DNA of 15,620 bases, taken from positions 1-15,620 of the forward strand of contig JAQIWT010000739.1 of assembly GCA_034696485.1 (NCBI GenBank), in the 5' to 3' direction. Origin of the DNA: Isohypsibius dastychi. Its lineage: Eukaryota; Tardigrada; Eutardigrada; Parachela; Isohypsibiidae. This document shows, in pieces, positions 1-9,295 of the stretch (the stretch's first letter is position 1; each line of letters opens with the position of its first letter). The notes under the pieces are model-generated. The model searched no databases. It saw nothing but the letters and a program-made list of their open reading frames with translations, and was not told where the DNA came from. Made by a program: the position numbers and the translations under genes.

Positions 1-23
1 TTGCCTTTTGCCGTATTGCTCAC

Positions 24-117
24 GTCTTCTTCCTCAATTTGCAAATCAATACGTTGCCAGCATTGCTACTGCTGGGGGAAGCGCTTGAAAGCTCTTGCAA
101 AGGAGGGTCAACTATCA
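24..117 (-). other. Possible internal coding exon at left edge (weak)
   Basis: On the minus strand, GATGTTATTTCAG (ending at 118) could be a splice acceptor and GAC/GTGAGC (GT at 23-22) a donor, enclosing 94 bases. One frame is open throughout, starting after two bases, with about half its codons ending in G or C. It reads IVDPPLQELSSASPSSSN and then AGNVLICKLRKK, a serine-rich piece ending in a basic cluster. No family is recognised. The donor is GTGAGC rather than the better GTGAGT, and the acceptor tract is only moderate. On the plus strand a different frame is open from base 1 to the stop at 124-126, which shows how easily short frames stay open here. Chance is the leading alternative. 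Confidence 0.12.
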
Positions 118-1754
118 CTGAAATAACATCACACCAAATAGCTCCACGAATCTGACTTCCGGCTGGATGGTGCGGCGCTTAATTGTACATCTCATTCAAC
201 GGAACGTAAAACGAATTTAACCGGCATTATAAGGTTTAAAAATAAAGTTATTAAAAATAACCGGAAACGCGATCGTTTGATGAAGTTCGGAGAACTCAAA
301 CCAACAAAAATATTTCAATTTTGGATTATCAAAATAATGTTTCCCAAAATTGTTTTGTGTTTTAATAAACAACCATAAATAAAAATAAGATTATGTTCGA
401 GATTTCGGATCATTTTCGATAATCGGCAAATATTGTTCAATCGCATCCAAAACAATCATAACCATTATCACGAAAGGCCAATTTAATCAGAAGATTACCC
501 CAAGATAAATACCGACATCTGCGCGTTTTCCTATTTATTTACCCACACCAAGGAACTTGTACGAGAATCAACGTCAGTCATTAGATAAGATCCTCATCAA
601 TTGTTTAAATCTACAAGACTTATTTATTCCTTCAAAATTAGAGCTGTTTGTATTTTTGCAATGATGTTTTTTCTGCGCTGTGCAAAGCGGGTTTTGAGTT
701 TCGTTTTCTCGCAGCATTCGTTTCTGCCTGCCGGCGCAGGCCATCAAGAAAAAAAGAACATCGACAATAATGACAGCTGAAAAGAAAGTTTTAACTGCAT
801 GTCCGCCTGACCAAACACACCATTTTTTCGCACTTCAACTAATCTCAAACCGCCGCGAAACAAGAAGCAAAAACTTGTCCGCTTAGAAGCATCAACGAGC
901 TGCTTCAGCAGCCAGCTTTAAAACTGAGCACCCCTCGGTTTCGCGGTGTTGTTTTTCGCTTTGACACGCTCAAATACATCCGCAAAAACAATGCCAGATG
1001 CTTATCATATTCCCACCAGAGACAACCGTTTATTCCGACTAAAATAACCGACGTATCTTACTCCCCCAATTATGCGAATATCTGAGACATTATTAAGAAA
1101 CAAAAAATTAATTTCACATGCCAATTTCATGAATTCAGAAACAAACTTCTTTCAACGAAAAACTGATTCAAAAATTAGCTCCAGAATTTCAGAAAATGAT
1201 CCCGAGCTCAGAAGTTCGAATAATACACTCACCGTGTTTTTTGAGAATCCGTTACATTAGCAGAATGAAAAACACAATTATTACTGCTATAGAAATTCAC
1301 TCACGCGTTTCAGGCTCGCCCTGAATATTATCCAAGAATAAAATCCAATCCACAACAGCGATAAATTCAGATGATTGGAAGATCGTAAAAAAGTGTCATG
1401 AGAGCAACGGTAAAAAATGAGTCGAATCAGTAAAGCTGATTTCAAGCAGCACGACAAGTGTCTGTCTTTCGCGGTGGTTCAAAAAGCAGAGAATTAAATT
1501 GTAACACAGGAAGGGGCGTAGACACAACTGCAGAGCTCAGTGTCAATATGCAAGTTATACAGCGCCGGTACTTATGGCAAACTTGCACGTCAGATTGGAG
1601 AAAGAAATCATAAGGCGATTGGCCTTCGTGACAAATAATGCCTGATCAGCTTAAAAAACTTTTTTCTCATTTTTGCCAATAACCGACCGGGTGGTTAATC
1701 AACCGACACTTGTCTCTTCCAAGAAAACCCGTTCAGCAATGTCAAACCGGAAGC
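118..1754. other. Non-coding stretch, no gene recognised
   Basis: Mixed composition with small AT-rich patches at about 225-440 and 590-660. Apart from the weak minus-strand exon candidate at 574-776, I see only short open frames. The longest ATG-started one, 1072-1260 (62 codons), is rich in Ser, Asn, Lys and Glu, as expected from AT-rich DNA, and matches nothing I know. No RNA gene was seen. Confidence 0.7.
574..776 (-). other. Possible last coding exon (weak)
   Basis: On the minus strand, AACTTTCTTTTCAG is a good splice-acceptor sequence ending at 777. After two bases one frame stays open for 66 codons to a TGA at 576-574. It starts with a hydrophobic run, VIIVDVLFFLMACAG, and continues with a basic, polar segment holding four further cysteines. 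It would need an upstream exon, or could use the internal ATG of MACAG to give 56 residues. AATAAA lies 35 bases past the stop (539-534 on the minus strand), as a poly(A) signal would. A second frame from the same acceptor is open for about 45 codons, so openness alone proves little. No homology is recognised and no function is proposed. Confidence 0.13.
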
Positions 1755-2924
1755 AGCAAAAACAAACACAAAATAAATTATTCAGCTCAAAAACAAAAAA
1801 GAAATATTAGAACAATAACAAGATTGTTTATGAAAAATTGCCGATTTATTCAAAAAACATTTAATTAATTTAAATTTACAAATTTTAACTTTCCAATTTA
1901 ACTTCATATAACTTTCAATTCATTCTCCTTTAAAATCATAAATTTCATTTATTTATTATTTTAAAACCTGGAAATCAGGGTCATTGTTTCGTGCAAATCA
2001 TTCCTCATTAAAAAAATGTGTTTATCATTATTTTAGTTTATTTTCAATTAAATGATGAAGTATTTGTAAATCAGCGTCGCAATCAGAAATTTATTCGTGG
2101 AATCAAATCCTTATCATGCCACAAGCCCATGTCAAATTTGTCTTCCAAAGTTCATTTTGACGCTAAGAGTTCCGGTCATTAAGTCACGCATGGAAAGCTC
2201 GATTTTCTAAACTGGCTCGAAATTTCAGCTTCTGCGCCGCTCACTCTCCCTCCCTCCTTTTCGAAACAGTGAAGAAGCAAATTACAGTTAGCACTCGGCT
2301 TTAATCGGTGTCAAAAGGAACCGGCTTAGAAACTTGATGATGGCTATTGAAAGAGAATTTTTTTCCACCACAGCACAGGGAGAAGAAAAACGCATCAGCA
2401 AATACATACACCGTTGCACAATAATGTCAAATAAGAATCCCGCGAGATGGGGAAAAAACATGAGAGAGAAAGAATAAAGTTACATCAACCAGCAGCTGTT
2501 TGTTTGTCCTCTTGTAAGTCTACCTGATCCAACCCTGAATGACCTCCTTCGATTTAGTGGCAAATGTGAAAGCGCAAAGGGGGAGTTGCAGATGAAAAGA
2601 AGGAAGCTATAAAATGTTTTAACCCGATTGCATCAAAGCAGCTGCATCAACATGTCAAGTTGAAATTACACTTAATGATCATAAATTCCAATCACCCCCG
2701 ACGGTCATTGATAACCCCCCTTGTCTCCATAGCCGCGCCAGGACAAACCAGTTCATTTTTCTCACTGATCTAATCTCCTCATATCAGCGATATTAAATTC
2801 CAAAAATCGCTCATCTCTAAAACAAAATAGAAAATTTTAAATTTGGGAAAATTAAGTGAAAAAATATCCAAGATGAAATTTCAAAAAAACAGAACAACGC
2901 CTCAAGGTAAATTATTAAATTTTC

Positions 2925-2943
2925 CATTCTTTCATTCTTTCAT
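2925..2943. repeat. Two CATTCTTT units in tandem
   Basis: CATTCTTT is repeated twice exactly and followed by CAT, inside an AT-rich island. It is probably replication slippage. Confidence 0.85.
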
Positions 2944-5590
2944 AATTCACAATTTTTCGAACCATTTTTTTCATGAAGATGTTTGATTCAAATGGATGAA
3001 TGTTTTCATAATAAATTCCTTAAACAAAGCATGGATAGATTATTAAACGAACCAAAAAGGCATTTTGAACCAAATTCTATCGATGAAATTTCGAAAAATC
3101 ACAATTAATTGAATTTAGGGATAGACATTCGATTTTGGGTCATTCTTGACACAAAGGATTAGCAGTTGACCCAATTAAAGGTCACACTGATCCCACAATC
3201 AAACCGGACTCTCGCCATTATTATTTTCCACCCAAGATATGGAAGATTAATTTACGGTCAAGCGCAGTGGCTGTCAAGTCATTTTTATTACCCGTATTAT
3301 GTTATGGCGTGCGGTGCGACAATGAAGAAATACGAGAGAGACTGCGCGGGAAAAATGAGGAGATATGGGATTAAATTAGAGCCTCGAGAGAAGCGCATAA
3401 ATCGAAAGCAGCAAAGGAAGACATGTCGCTTTCATTTCGCATCGAGAGCGAGCAAAGCAGGCATTTACAACTTGTGTTAGTTTCTAACGATTACTTTTAT
3501 GACGACTGGAAAGCTTTCGGTCTGCTCACTTAAAAATCCACCAGGGATTCCTCCTCACAGCCCATCAAAATACCCAACTATTTCCTGTTCTCACTAAAGC
3601 GATTCTGCCTCTGTCATCTCGAAAAATGGGCCTCTATCGTCCCTCGAAAAGACCCGGCCACGCAGCCGGAAACAATTCGCCGGAAAAAACGCCCCCAGCC
3701 GGACAAGAGCCATCAATTTGTCAAAATAAAAATTAATCAAACTTATATAAAAAACAATTCGGATTTCAATGAAAGGAGTTGAAAATGGGGTGGTTTTTAA
3801 ATGGTTATAAGTTTATGCATTGTTGATTTGACTTTCATCACCGATTTTCCATGACAATAATTGAATCACTAGAAACCTAACAAATTCAAACGAACTTATA
3901 TGAAATTAACTATTCGAATGAAAATTGAATTCATTTTATTAAGAATGTTTTTCTACTCACTATATATATTTGTTTATTCATTTGATTATTAATAATGAGT
4001 TCCAACCGATGTTAAAAACTGTCGTTTAAAAAACACAAGTTATATAATCAATAAATTGGATTAGCCATCAGTCAGATCATTAAATCGTCGTTTATCCATC
4101 TAAAGTCATTATTACCATCAGATTTCCAGCGAAAGACAATTCCCGGAAAAAATGCCTATTATTAAACGTGACATATCCCAGATGTTGTCGCGGAATATAC
4201 TTTCGCGCTCGATCGTGGTGTTTCCGGTTCGGTGCGAAAACATAACAAGTCAGGTTTCAAACGACCCACTCATCTTGGGGATTTGCAATTCTGCTTAGAG
4301 TGCCATTTATTTCCAAGCCAATTCCAGCAATTTAAATAATTAACACAGTGTGGAGTGGCACTGCGTGGAAAACATATCCTCATTGCAAGAATATCGCGAG
4401 AGGAAAAAAACCCAGCAATGCTCGAGGGCTGCCATCAAAAGGAAATGTGTTCACATTTTTTGGCCTGCGTGCAAACACTAACATCACGGCATGATATGTT
4501 TATTATTCATTCAACGTACATATTATTCATATCAACACCGCGCTTCAAAAATGCTCCTTTTTAGCCCGACCCAAAATCACACCATTTCCCCGCTCCCCTA
4601 AATTCAGAAAAAGCCAAACTCAATGAATAAAGCGCGTCAATTGATGGCGATGAGGCTAATTAGAGTGATAATCGGCCAAACCAGCGCCGCAAGTGCAAAA
4701 TCCATGCCACCGCACTCAACCGCAAAATGCTCCTTCCTTCTTTTCAAGCTGAATAGCTCGCTTCTCAACTTGCTTTCTCTTCAACTTTCAACTCGCCTTC
4801 GCTGCTTGAAACATATAACATAACCAGCCTAGATTTAACAAATCCTCATCGACATAAAGAGAACACCCACAGCAGCTTGACATGTTATCTCCTCGTGTTT
4901 TAAAATTCCTCTGTCCAAACATCGCACAGGATTATCCAACAAAAATTTGTCTCCTTTGATCTCATAGATAAAATTTTAATCTCAAACACCGAAAATAAAC
5001 CATCACAAATTTTTCAGATAACAAAGCAACCCTAATTCTAACTTAAAAAAATGACAGGATTTGTCGAGCGTAGAAAAAAATCTTGAATTAAAAAACAACA
5101 AAAAAATTAATTTTCCCACTTTACTCTGTACTGTGAACAAACCAATCAACACGATTTTTATTCTATAGTTAAAAATTCAATAACAAGATGGCAAATATTC
5201 GATAATTCAAGGAAGAGTTTTTCAGTCATTACAAAAATAAATTTGAATTTTCCCATTCGAAAAGCGATGATTCTCAGAAATCGTCATTCCTAAAGTCATT
5301 GAACGATTTGTTCAAATAAAGCGCCGAATATTTCCAAACAAAACCTCCCGGCATTTTCTTTCAGCAAAGCAGAATTTTTCCGAATAAATTACCAAGATTT
5401 TGATTTACCGAACTCAGTAAAACTCATCGATATGCCATGCGCTGTTAATTACAAAAGACCGAAAAACTTTTATGAACTCGTTGATGGCATTCTTAACTCA
5501 TTAGTGTGTTAAATTAAAGAGCAATTAGTCCTTGAATCAAGTGGCCACCCTTATTACTAGCACGTCAGGTCGTCTCGAGAAATTCGGTTG

Positions 5591-5602
5591 TTTCTTTCTT
5601 TC
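5591..5602. repeat. Three TTTC units
   Basis: TTTC is repeated three times inside a longer pyrimidine-rich stretch of the plus strand. It is a minor slippage repeat with no gene attached. Confidence 0.85.
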
Positions 5603-6763
5603 TTCGGCTCCTGCTTGTTTAATGGCCAACTGATCCGCTGCGTTGATTGCATAAAGCTTCTTAAAGGAGCAGGCAGCATTTAGTTCTTCTTAATGTGTAT
5701 TGATCGACATATTCGCTGCGCTTGAAATTCGACGAGCTCAGCGCGTTCTCTTCCTCTCACATCCGGTGGAACACAGATATTTCTTACAAAAATCCATCGA
5801 GGCTTTCCATAAAGTCAATCATCGCAACCGATACACCTCCTTTTCTTGACAAAAGCCCCCCAAAATGCTCAAATTCCCAAACGCCCGGCATTCCGACACT
5901 AGACTAGCTCGAGTAAACTGTTTTTCAGTAGCCACGCTTGGCACGATTAAGGTCATTGATTTCCTCAACGCTACTCAATTCGTGGGAGGACTGGGACATT
6001 TATGCCGAAAAATCAGCTCGCGGTAGATAAGTTGAAAATAAAATCGATGGCGATTAATCAGGAAAAAAGTGAGCCACTCTAACACTTGCTCCACATACCA
6101 GCAATTCCCCAATTAGCTTACACATTCACTTGGAGAAAAACTCCAAAATGTGGGCCAATTTCTCGCAGAATTTAAAAAAATTTGAAAACTTGGATAATTC
6201 AAAACTTTAATTTATTTTCCTAAAATCATAAATTTCCAGATCTCCCAGAGATAAATTTAACAATTAGCCTATTTCTCTCGAGATGAATTATGGTACAATT
6301 AACAATTTCGGAATATAATTCAACGATAACTATCAACGCTATAAACATTCACAAATCTGAATTTTTATTTTATTCATTTATTAACTGAATTAATTATAAT
6401 TGACTTACTGGTTGGATTGTTGCGGCTTTGGACGATATGTTGATATTCCAAGTCGGGGATGTCGGAAAGCCGTGAAAAGCCGATAACTTTCACGTACAAG
6501 CAGCCGTCACGTTTATTCTGCAAAAGATGGATGATTCAAATCGTGCAAATTGCGATTCCTATCCAATTTCCAGCAGCGCAGCAAATCAAAATTTCGCCGA
6601 AAACTTGCAGGCCATATCGCGAAAAGGAAAGAAAGAAAAGTGTGTTGACTGTGTGAGATAAGTTGTCGCTGAGCTCGCAACTACTGGCCCCCTCTCAACT
6701 TTGAAATTCGAACACAAAATGCCAAGGATAGTAATCTAGTAGACTGGTTTTCCGATCATCATC

Positions 6764-6921
6764 AGTTGACATACTGTTCAGCCTACAGAGCAACATTCGA
6801 CCACTCTCAAGAGACCGCTGTTAAAAGTCATTCTTCAAGCTGCGATTATCATCCATATTTCCCCGAACAAACCGACCGCCAATGATTTCTTTCAAGAGGC
6901 GGCGCTTAGAAAATGTTCACG
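6764..6921 (+). other. Possible first exon: initiator, leader and start codon before a donor (weak)
   Basis: ATCAGTT at 6762-6767 fits the arthropod initiator TCAGTY, with the start at A 6764. The 6791-6796 downstream position matches the promoter consensus poorly, and there is no TATA box. The leader runs to two start codons. ATG at 6913 gives Met-Phe-Thr and then GTGAGT at 6922, splicing after a whole codon. ATG at 6882 gives MISFKRRRLENVH plus one base before the same donor. Tiny first coding exons that split a signal peptide are common in arthropod secreted-protein genes. TCAGTY and GTGAGT are each frequent by chance, so this rests on their spacing only. Without splicing, the frame from 6913 ends after 47 residues. 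Confidence 0.12.
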
Positions 6922-7188
6922 GTGAGTTTTTTCCTCTCTCCATTGCATCAACATCAACTTTTTAACACCATCATTCAAACCACAAGTCACAATGATACAA
7001 ACATCGCAGATAATCAATATGACCCTCTTCAGCGTTTGCGCAAAGCTAAAATCTAACCGCCATGCCGCGGGATAGCTGCTCTACGTACACGCACAACTTA
7101 ATCCGCCAAACTTTTATGGGCAAATCAAATAACACAATTTACGGCTAGTTTAATCACTCTCTCAAATGTAAAGAAAAGAAATGCTATA

Positions 7189-7238
7189 GCGTTTCTAGAG
7201 ACCAAAACGCCTTGCAGCACAGCGCTCTAGAAAAACGC
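7189..7238. repeat. Imperfect inverted repeat around a 24-base spacer
   Basis: GCGTTTCTAGAG (7189-7200) is complementary to CTCTAGAAAAACGC (7225-7238) apart from two extra A residues. A GC-richer loop separates the arms. It could form a hairpin of about 12 paired bases. No flanking duplication or family resemblance was seen. Confidence 0.35.
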
Positions 7239-8456
7239 ACAAAATTCGCCAGTCGACTGATTAAAGCCCAAAATTAACCTCATTCAAAAAATAGTTTTCA
7301 AAACTAAATTTGGGTTTTGTTATCATCACCCCAAAATTATTTGACGCTTAATCCTAATTTTCCACTGTTATTCGAAACTAGGAAGTTCCAGCCAAATAAC
7401 TGGTTTTATAAAATTGTTTTTAATATTTACTATTTAACAAATATTTGTTATGAGAATGCATATATTGCGATTTGCTTAAATAATAAAAAGATTAATTCAT
7501 ATTCCTCAGGAGTTTATTATATTTCATTGTCATCACTTTTGATTATTAATTTGCGGTCTGTTCCAACTGAGTTCAAACATCAAACAAAATTTGAACAATC
7601 CACATCTCTCAATCCGATTCCATCAATCAGAAACACAGAGAGCCCATCGATTTTAATATGATCTCTTCGATGAACATTAATCCCTAATTCGATCGGATCA
7701 TACGCAAACGTGACCTTTGCAACTATCCAATAACGTCAGCATAATTATTTCAAGCAGAAGCCAAATTCATAACCATCCCACAAAAACAGCCTGCATTCAT
7801 ATCGCACTTGTAATGACCTCAACAAATGATTCAATTTCGCTTTGAAATTGTTTGAACGCAATGGGCTTTCCTTATCCAAACACAGAGGAATCCAATCGCA
7901 CATGTGTTCTTGAAAATTGGCCGGTGCGGCGGGGATAAAAGTCCACCTCCGGTACAATTAAAAATCACAGTGTTTAACAAGAGAGAAAAGCAGATATGAG
8001 AGCTCGAGCCTAAAACTCGTTTTGTTTGAGCAGCGTCTCAGCGCCAGCACTTGACAGCAAATAACTACTTTGCTCTAATACGTCCGCCAATTCAATCGTA
8101 AAACGCTCACAAGAAAAGCCCTTCAGAATCGCAGCTCCGTGTTGGCGATCAATTACCAACTGCAAAAATGCCTTTCCTCGTCATGTGATAACACACTCGC
8201 GACACAGACCGCTCAACCTCGCTACAACAAGCGCTCAATCAATTTTCTATTAAAACAAACACCCCACAAAGCACTGGAATTTTGCATCTGTTTATCCCCT
8301 TCATTAATTTGAAAATCAACTCATAACCAAGAATACAGGTTTCATTGCAAACAAATGAACAAATTCGAGGATCATCATTGCTAAAAAATATTTTCTGCTT
8401 AAACTTCAGTCGAAAAAAAATTTGAAAACAAGTATCAATTGTCGGCTAACGTGAAC

Positions 8457-8514
8457 AGCGTTCTATCTATAATTTCCAAATGAACCTGATTTAAATGGAA
8501 TTACTGAGAACGCT
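8457..8514. repeat. Imperfect palindrome, 58 bases
   Basis: The outer arms AGCGTTCT (8457-8464) and AGAACGCT (8507-8514) are perfectly complementary. Inside them AATTTCCA pairs with TGGAATT, leaving a bulged base. Small internal loops lie between these stems, and the terminal loop is around GAACCTG. The layout resembles a short hairpin-RNA precursor or an aged miniature inverted-repeat element. I see no clear flanking duplication. The complementarity is visible, but its function is unknown and chance is possible. Confidence 0.4.
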
Positions 8515-9099
8515 ATGGCTGAGTGCACACTGTAACCACCTTTCTACAGAAGTAACTAAATGTAGCCAACGTGTACCCGCGCGGAGAACTATTTCGTTGG
8601 CACAAAAAATGATCCGAGTTCAAGAAGTGGAGAACAAAACAACAGAAAAATATTGATTGCTAAGATTGTTATTGTTAGTCGGGATGAAAAACTCTGGGCA
8701 GTGAATTCTATGCTGGACATAACAATTATTGCTCGCCCAGTCGTCACGTTCAGTTTACATCAAGAATGGCTTCTATGCACAGAGCCTCACAGCAGGCAGC
8801 CACATATCCTCAGAGGCACATCCCGCGATTATTGGATAGCATTTCCTCGCCTGATTGAACATGTTATCCCGCTTGCAACTTGCAATATGCATGCAGACAG
8901 AAGGACATTAACATTTAGTTAGGAAGCCCATTAAATCCTTCGTCCATTGGTCAATATGACTATTCATGTTGCTCTTCATTTATTCGCCAACAATATAGCC
9001 CGCCGTCAGGAGTCACTAAACAAGTGTCATAGACCTATCATTACCGTTTCCTTCACCTTGTCAGCTTTCAAGCCGCAGCGGAGAGGAATTTCTCTCAAT

Positions 9100-9112
9100 C
9101 ACACACACACAC
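9100..9112. repeat. Short CA microsatellite
   Basis: Six and a half CA units in a row. It is one of very few simple repeats in the window and too short to indicate more than ordinary microsatellite drift. Confidence 0.9.
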
Positions 9113-9214
9113 TACAGCGAAAAAAGCAGCTTTCTTTTCAAGCATACAGCATCAGGCTCGCAATCATTTATTGATTGCATGAAAGATCAATATAAACTCC
9201 CTTTTTTATGAGCG

Positions 9215-9221
9215 CTAAAAC
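9215..9221. repeat. Left 7-base direct repeat flanking the palindrome
   Basis: CTAAAAC lies directly outside the left arm and is matched by 9289-9295 outside the right arm. It can be read as GCTAAAAC (8 bases, 9214-9221 and 9288-9295) if the last G of the right arm is counted with the repeat. Removing the palindrome and one copy leaves GAGCGCTAAAACTCACG as a plausible empty site. This is the pattern of a target-site duplication. Duplications of 8 bases are typical of hAT elements. The arm start CATAG matches four of five positions of the hAT terminal consensus YARNG, but no transposase or sub-terminal motif supports that family. Confidence 0.7.
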
Positions 9222-9288
9222 CATAGTGAAACTAAACCATACAGGCAGGCCATCATATGGCCTGCCTGTATGGTTTAGTTTCACTATG
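9222..9288. repeat. Perfect 67-bp inverted repeat (32-bp arms, 3-base loop)
   Basis: The left arm (9222-9253) begins CATAGTGAAACTAAACC and ends GGCAGGCCAT. The right arm (9257-9288) is its exact reverse complement over all 32 bases. Only CAT (9254-9256) separates them. Transcribed from either strand, it would fold into an uninterrupted 32-bp hairpin. A 3-base loop is tighter than is usual for a microRNA precursor, so a long-stem small-RNA source is possible but not shown. The identical arms suggest recent origin, gene conversion or selection. The possibilities are a miniature palindromic transposon, a templated inverted duplication during repair, or a sequencing or assembly artefact. The inverted repeat is certain and its origin is open. 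A minus-strand open frame at 9168-9401 runs through it and is not a gene. Confidence 0.98.
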
Positions 9289-9295
9289 CTAAAAC
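9289..9295. repeat. Right 7-base direct repeat flanking the palindrome
   Basis: CTAAAAC is identical to 9215-9221 and directly adjoins the right arm. Together they bracket the inverted repeat as a target-site duplication would. A second, imperfect copy (CTAAACC, 9232-9238) sits inside the left arm, so microhomology-driven copying is an alternative explanation. Confidence 0.7.

Larger units (their letters stand above)
1755..6763. other. Non-coding stretch with five AT-rich islands
   Basis: AT-rich islands lie at about 1755-2110, 2790-3130, 3720-4095, 4900-5420 and 6165-6420, separated by segments of higher GC. The islands carry A and T runs and short slippage repeats such as TATATATAT at 3961-3969. 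The frames open for 60 codons or more (3166-3480, 4355-4564, 4623-4823, 5722-5907, 6459-6656) show no family resemblance, and three of the five lack an ATG start. A GAGAGAG at 2462-2468 could bind a GAGA-type factor but is too short to call. A long pyrimidine tract ending CAG at 2269 resembles an acceptor but leads into early stops in all frames. Confidence 0.7.
6922..9213. other. Non-coding stretch with two imperfect hairpins
   Basis: AT-rich islands lie at about 7265-7560 and 8240-8480. The open frames at 7317-7661, 7745-7957, 8653-8922 and 8947-9174 are chance-like. The 114-codon frame at 7317 is mostly inside an AT-rich island and is rich in Asn, Tyr, Ile and Leu. The frame at 8653 starts with TTG. 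The inverted repeats at 7189-7238 and 8457-8514 are the only structures I could pick out. Confidence 0.7.

Noticed and set aside
1-126. Plus-strand frame open from the left edge to a stop at 124-126
   Set aside because: Forty-one codons with an edge-truncated start is not significant, and another plus frame and one minus frame are open over nearly the same bases.
2945-2980. Minus-strand GGTTCGA resembling a tRNA B box
   Set aside because: The conserved CC that should follow is missing and no cloverleaf arms can be formed around it.
3166-3480. 104-codon plus-strand open frame
   Set aside because: It starts with TTG, has no splice signal at the start and no recognisable domain. Frames this long are expected by chance over six frames of 15.6 kb.
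4623-4823. 66-codon ATG-started frame with a basic N-terminus and no acidic residues
   Set aside because: It could suggest a targeting peptide, but the composition follows a pyrimidine-rich segment and no supporting signal exists.
6459-6656. 65-codon ATG-started frame just upstream of the possible first exon
   Set aside because: Very basic, with no domain and no transcript signal around it. The length is within chance.
7705-7725. Minus-strand TTGCAAAGGTCA resembling a nuclear-receptor site
   Set aside because: A single short match. Several AGGTCA half-sites occur elsewhere (near 3179, 5950, 14700) at a rate consistent with chance.
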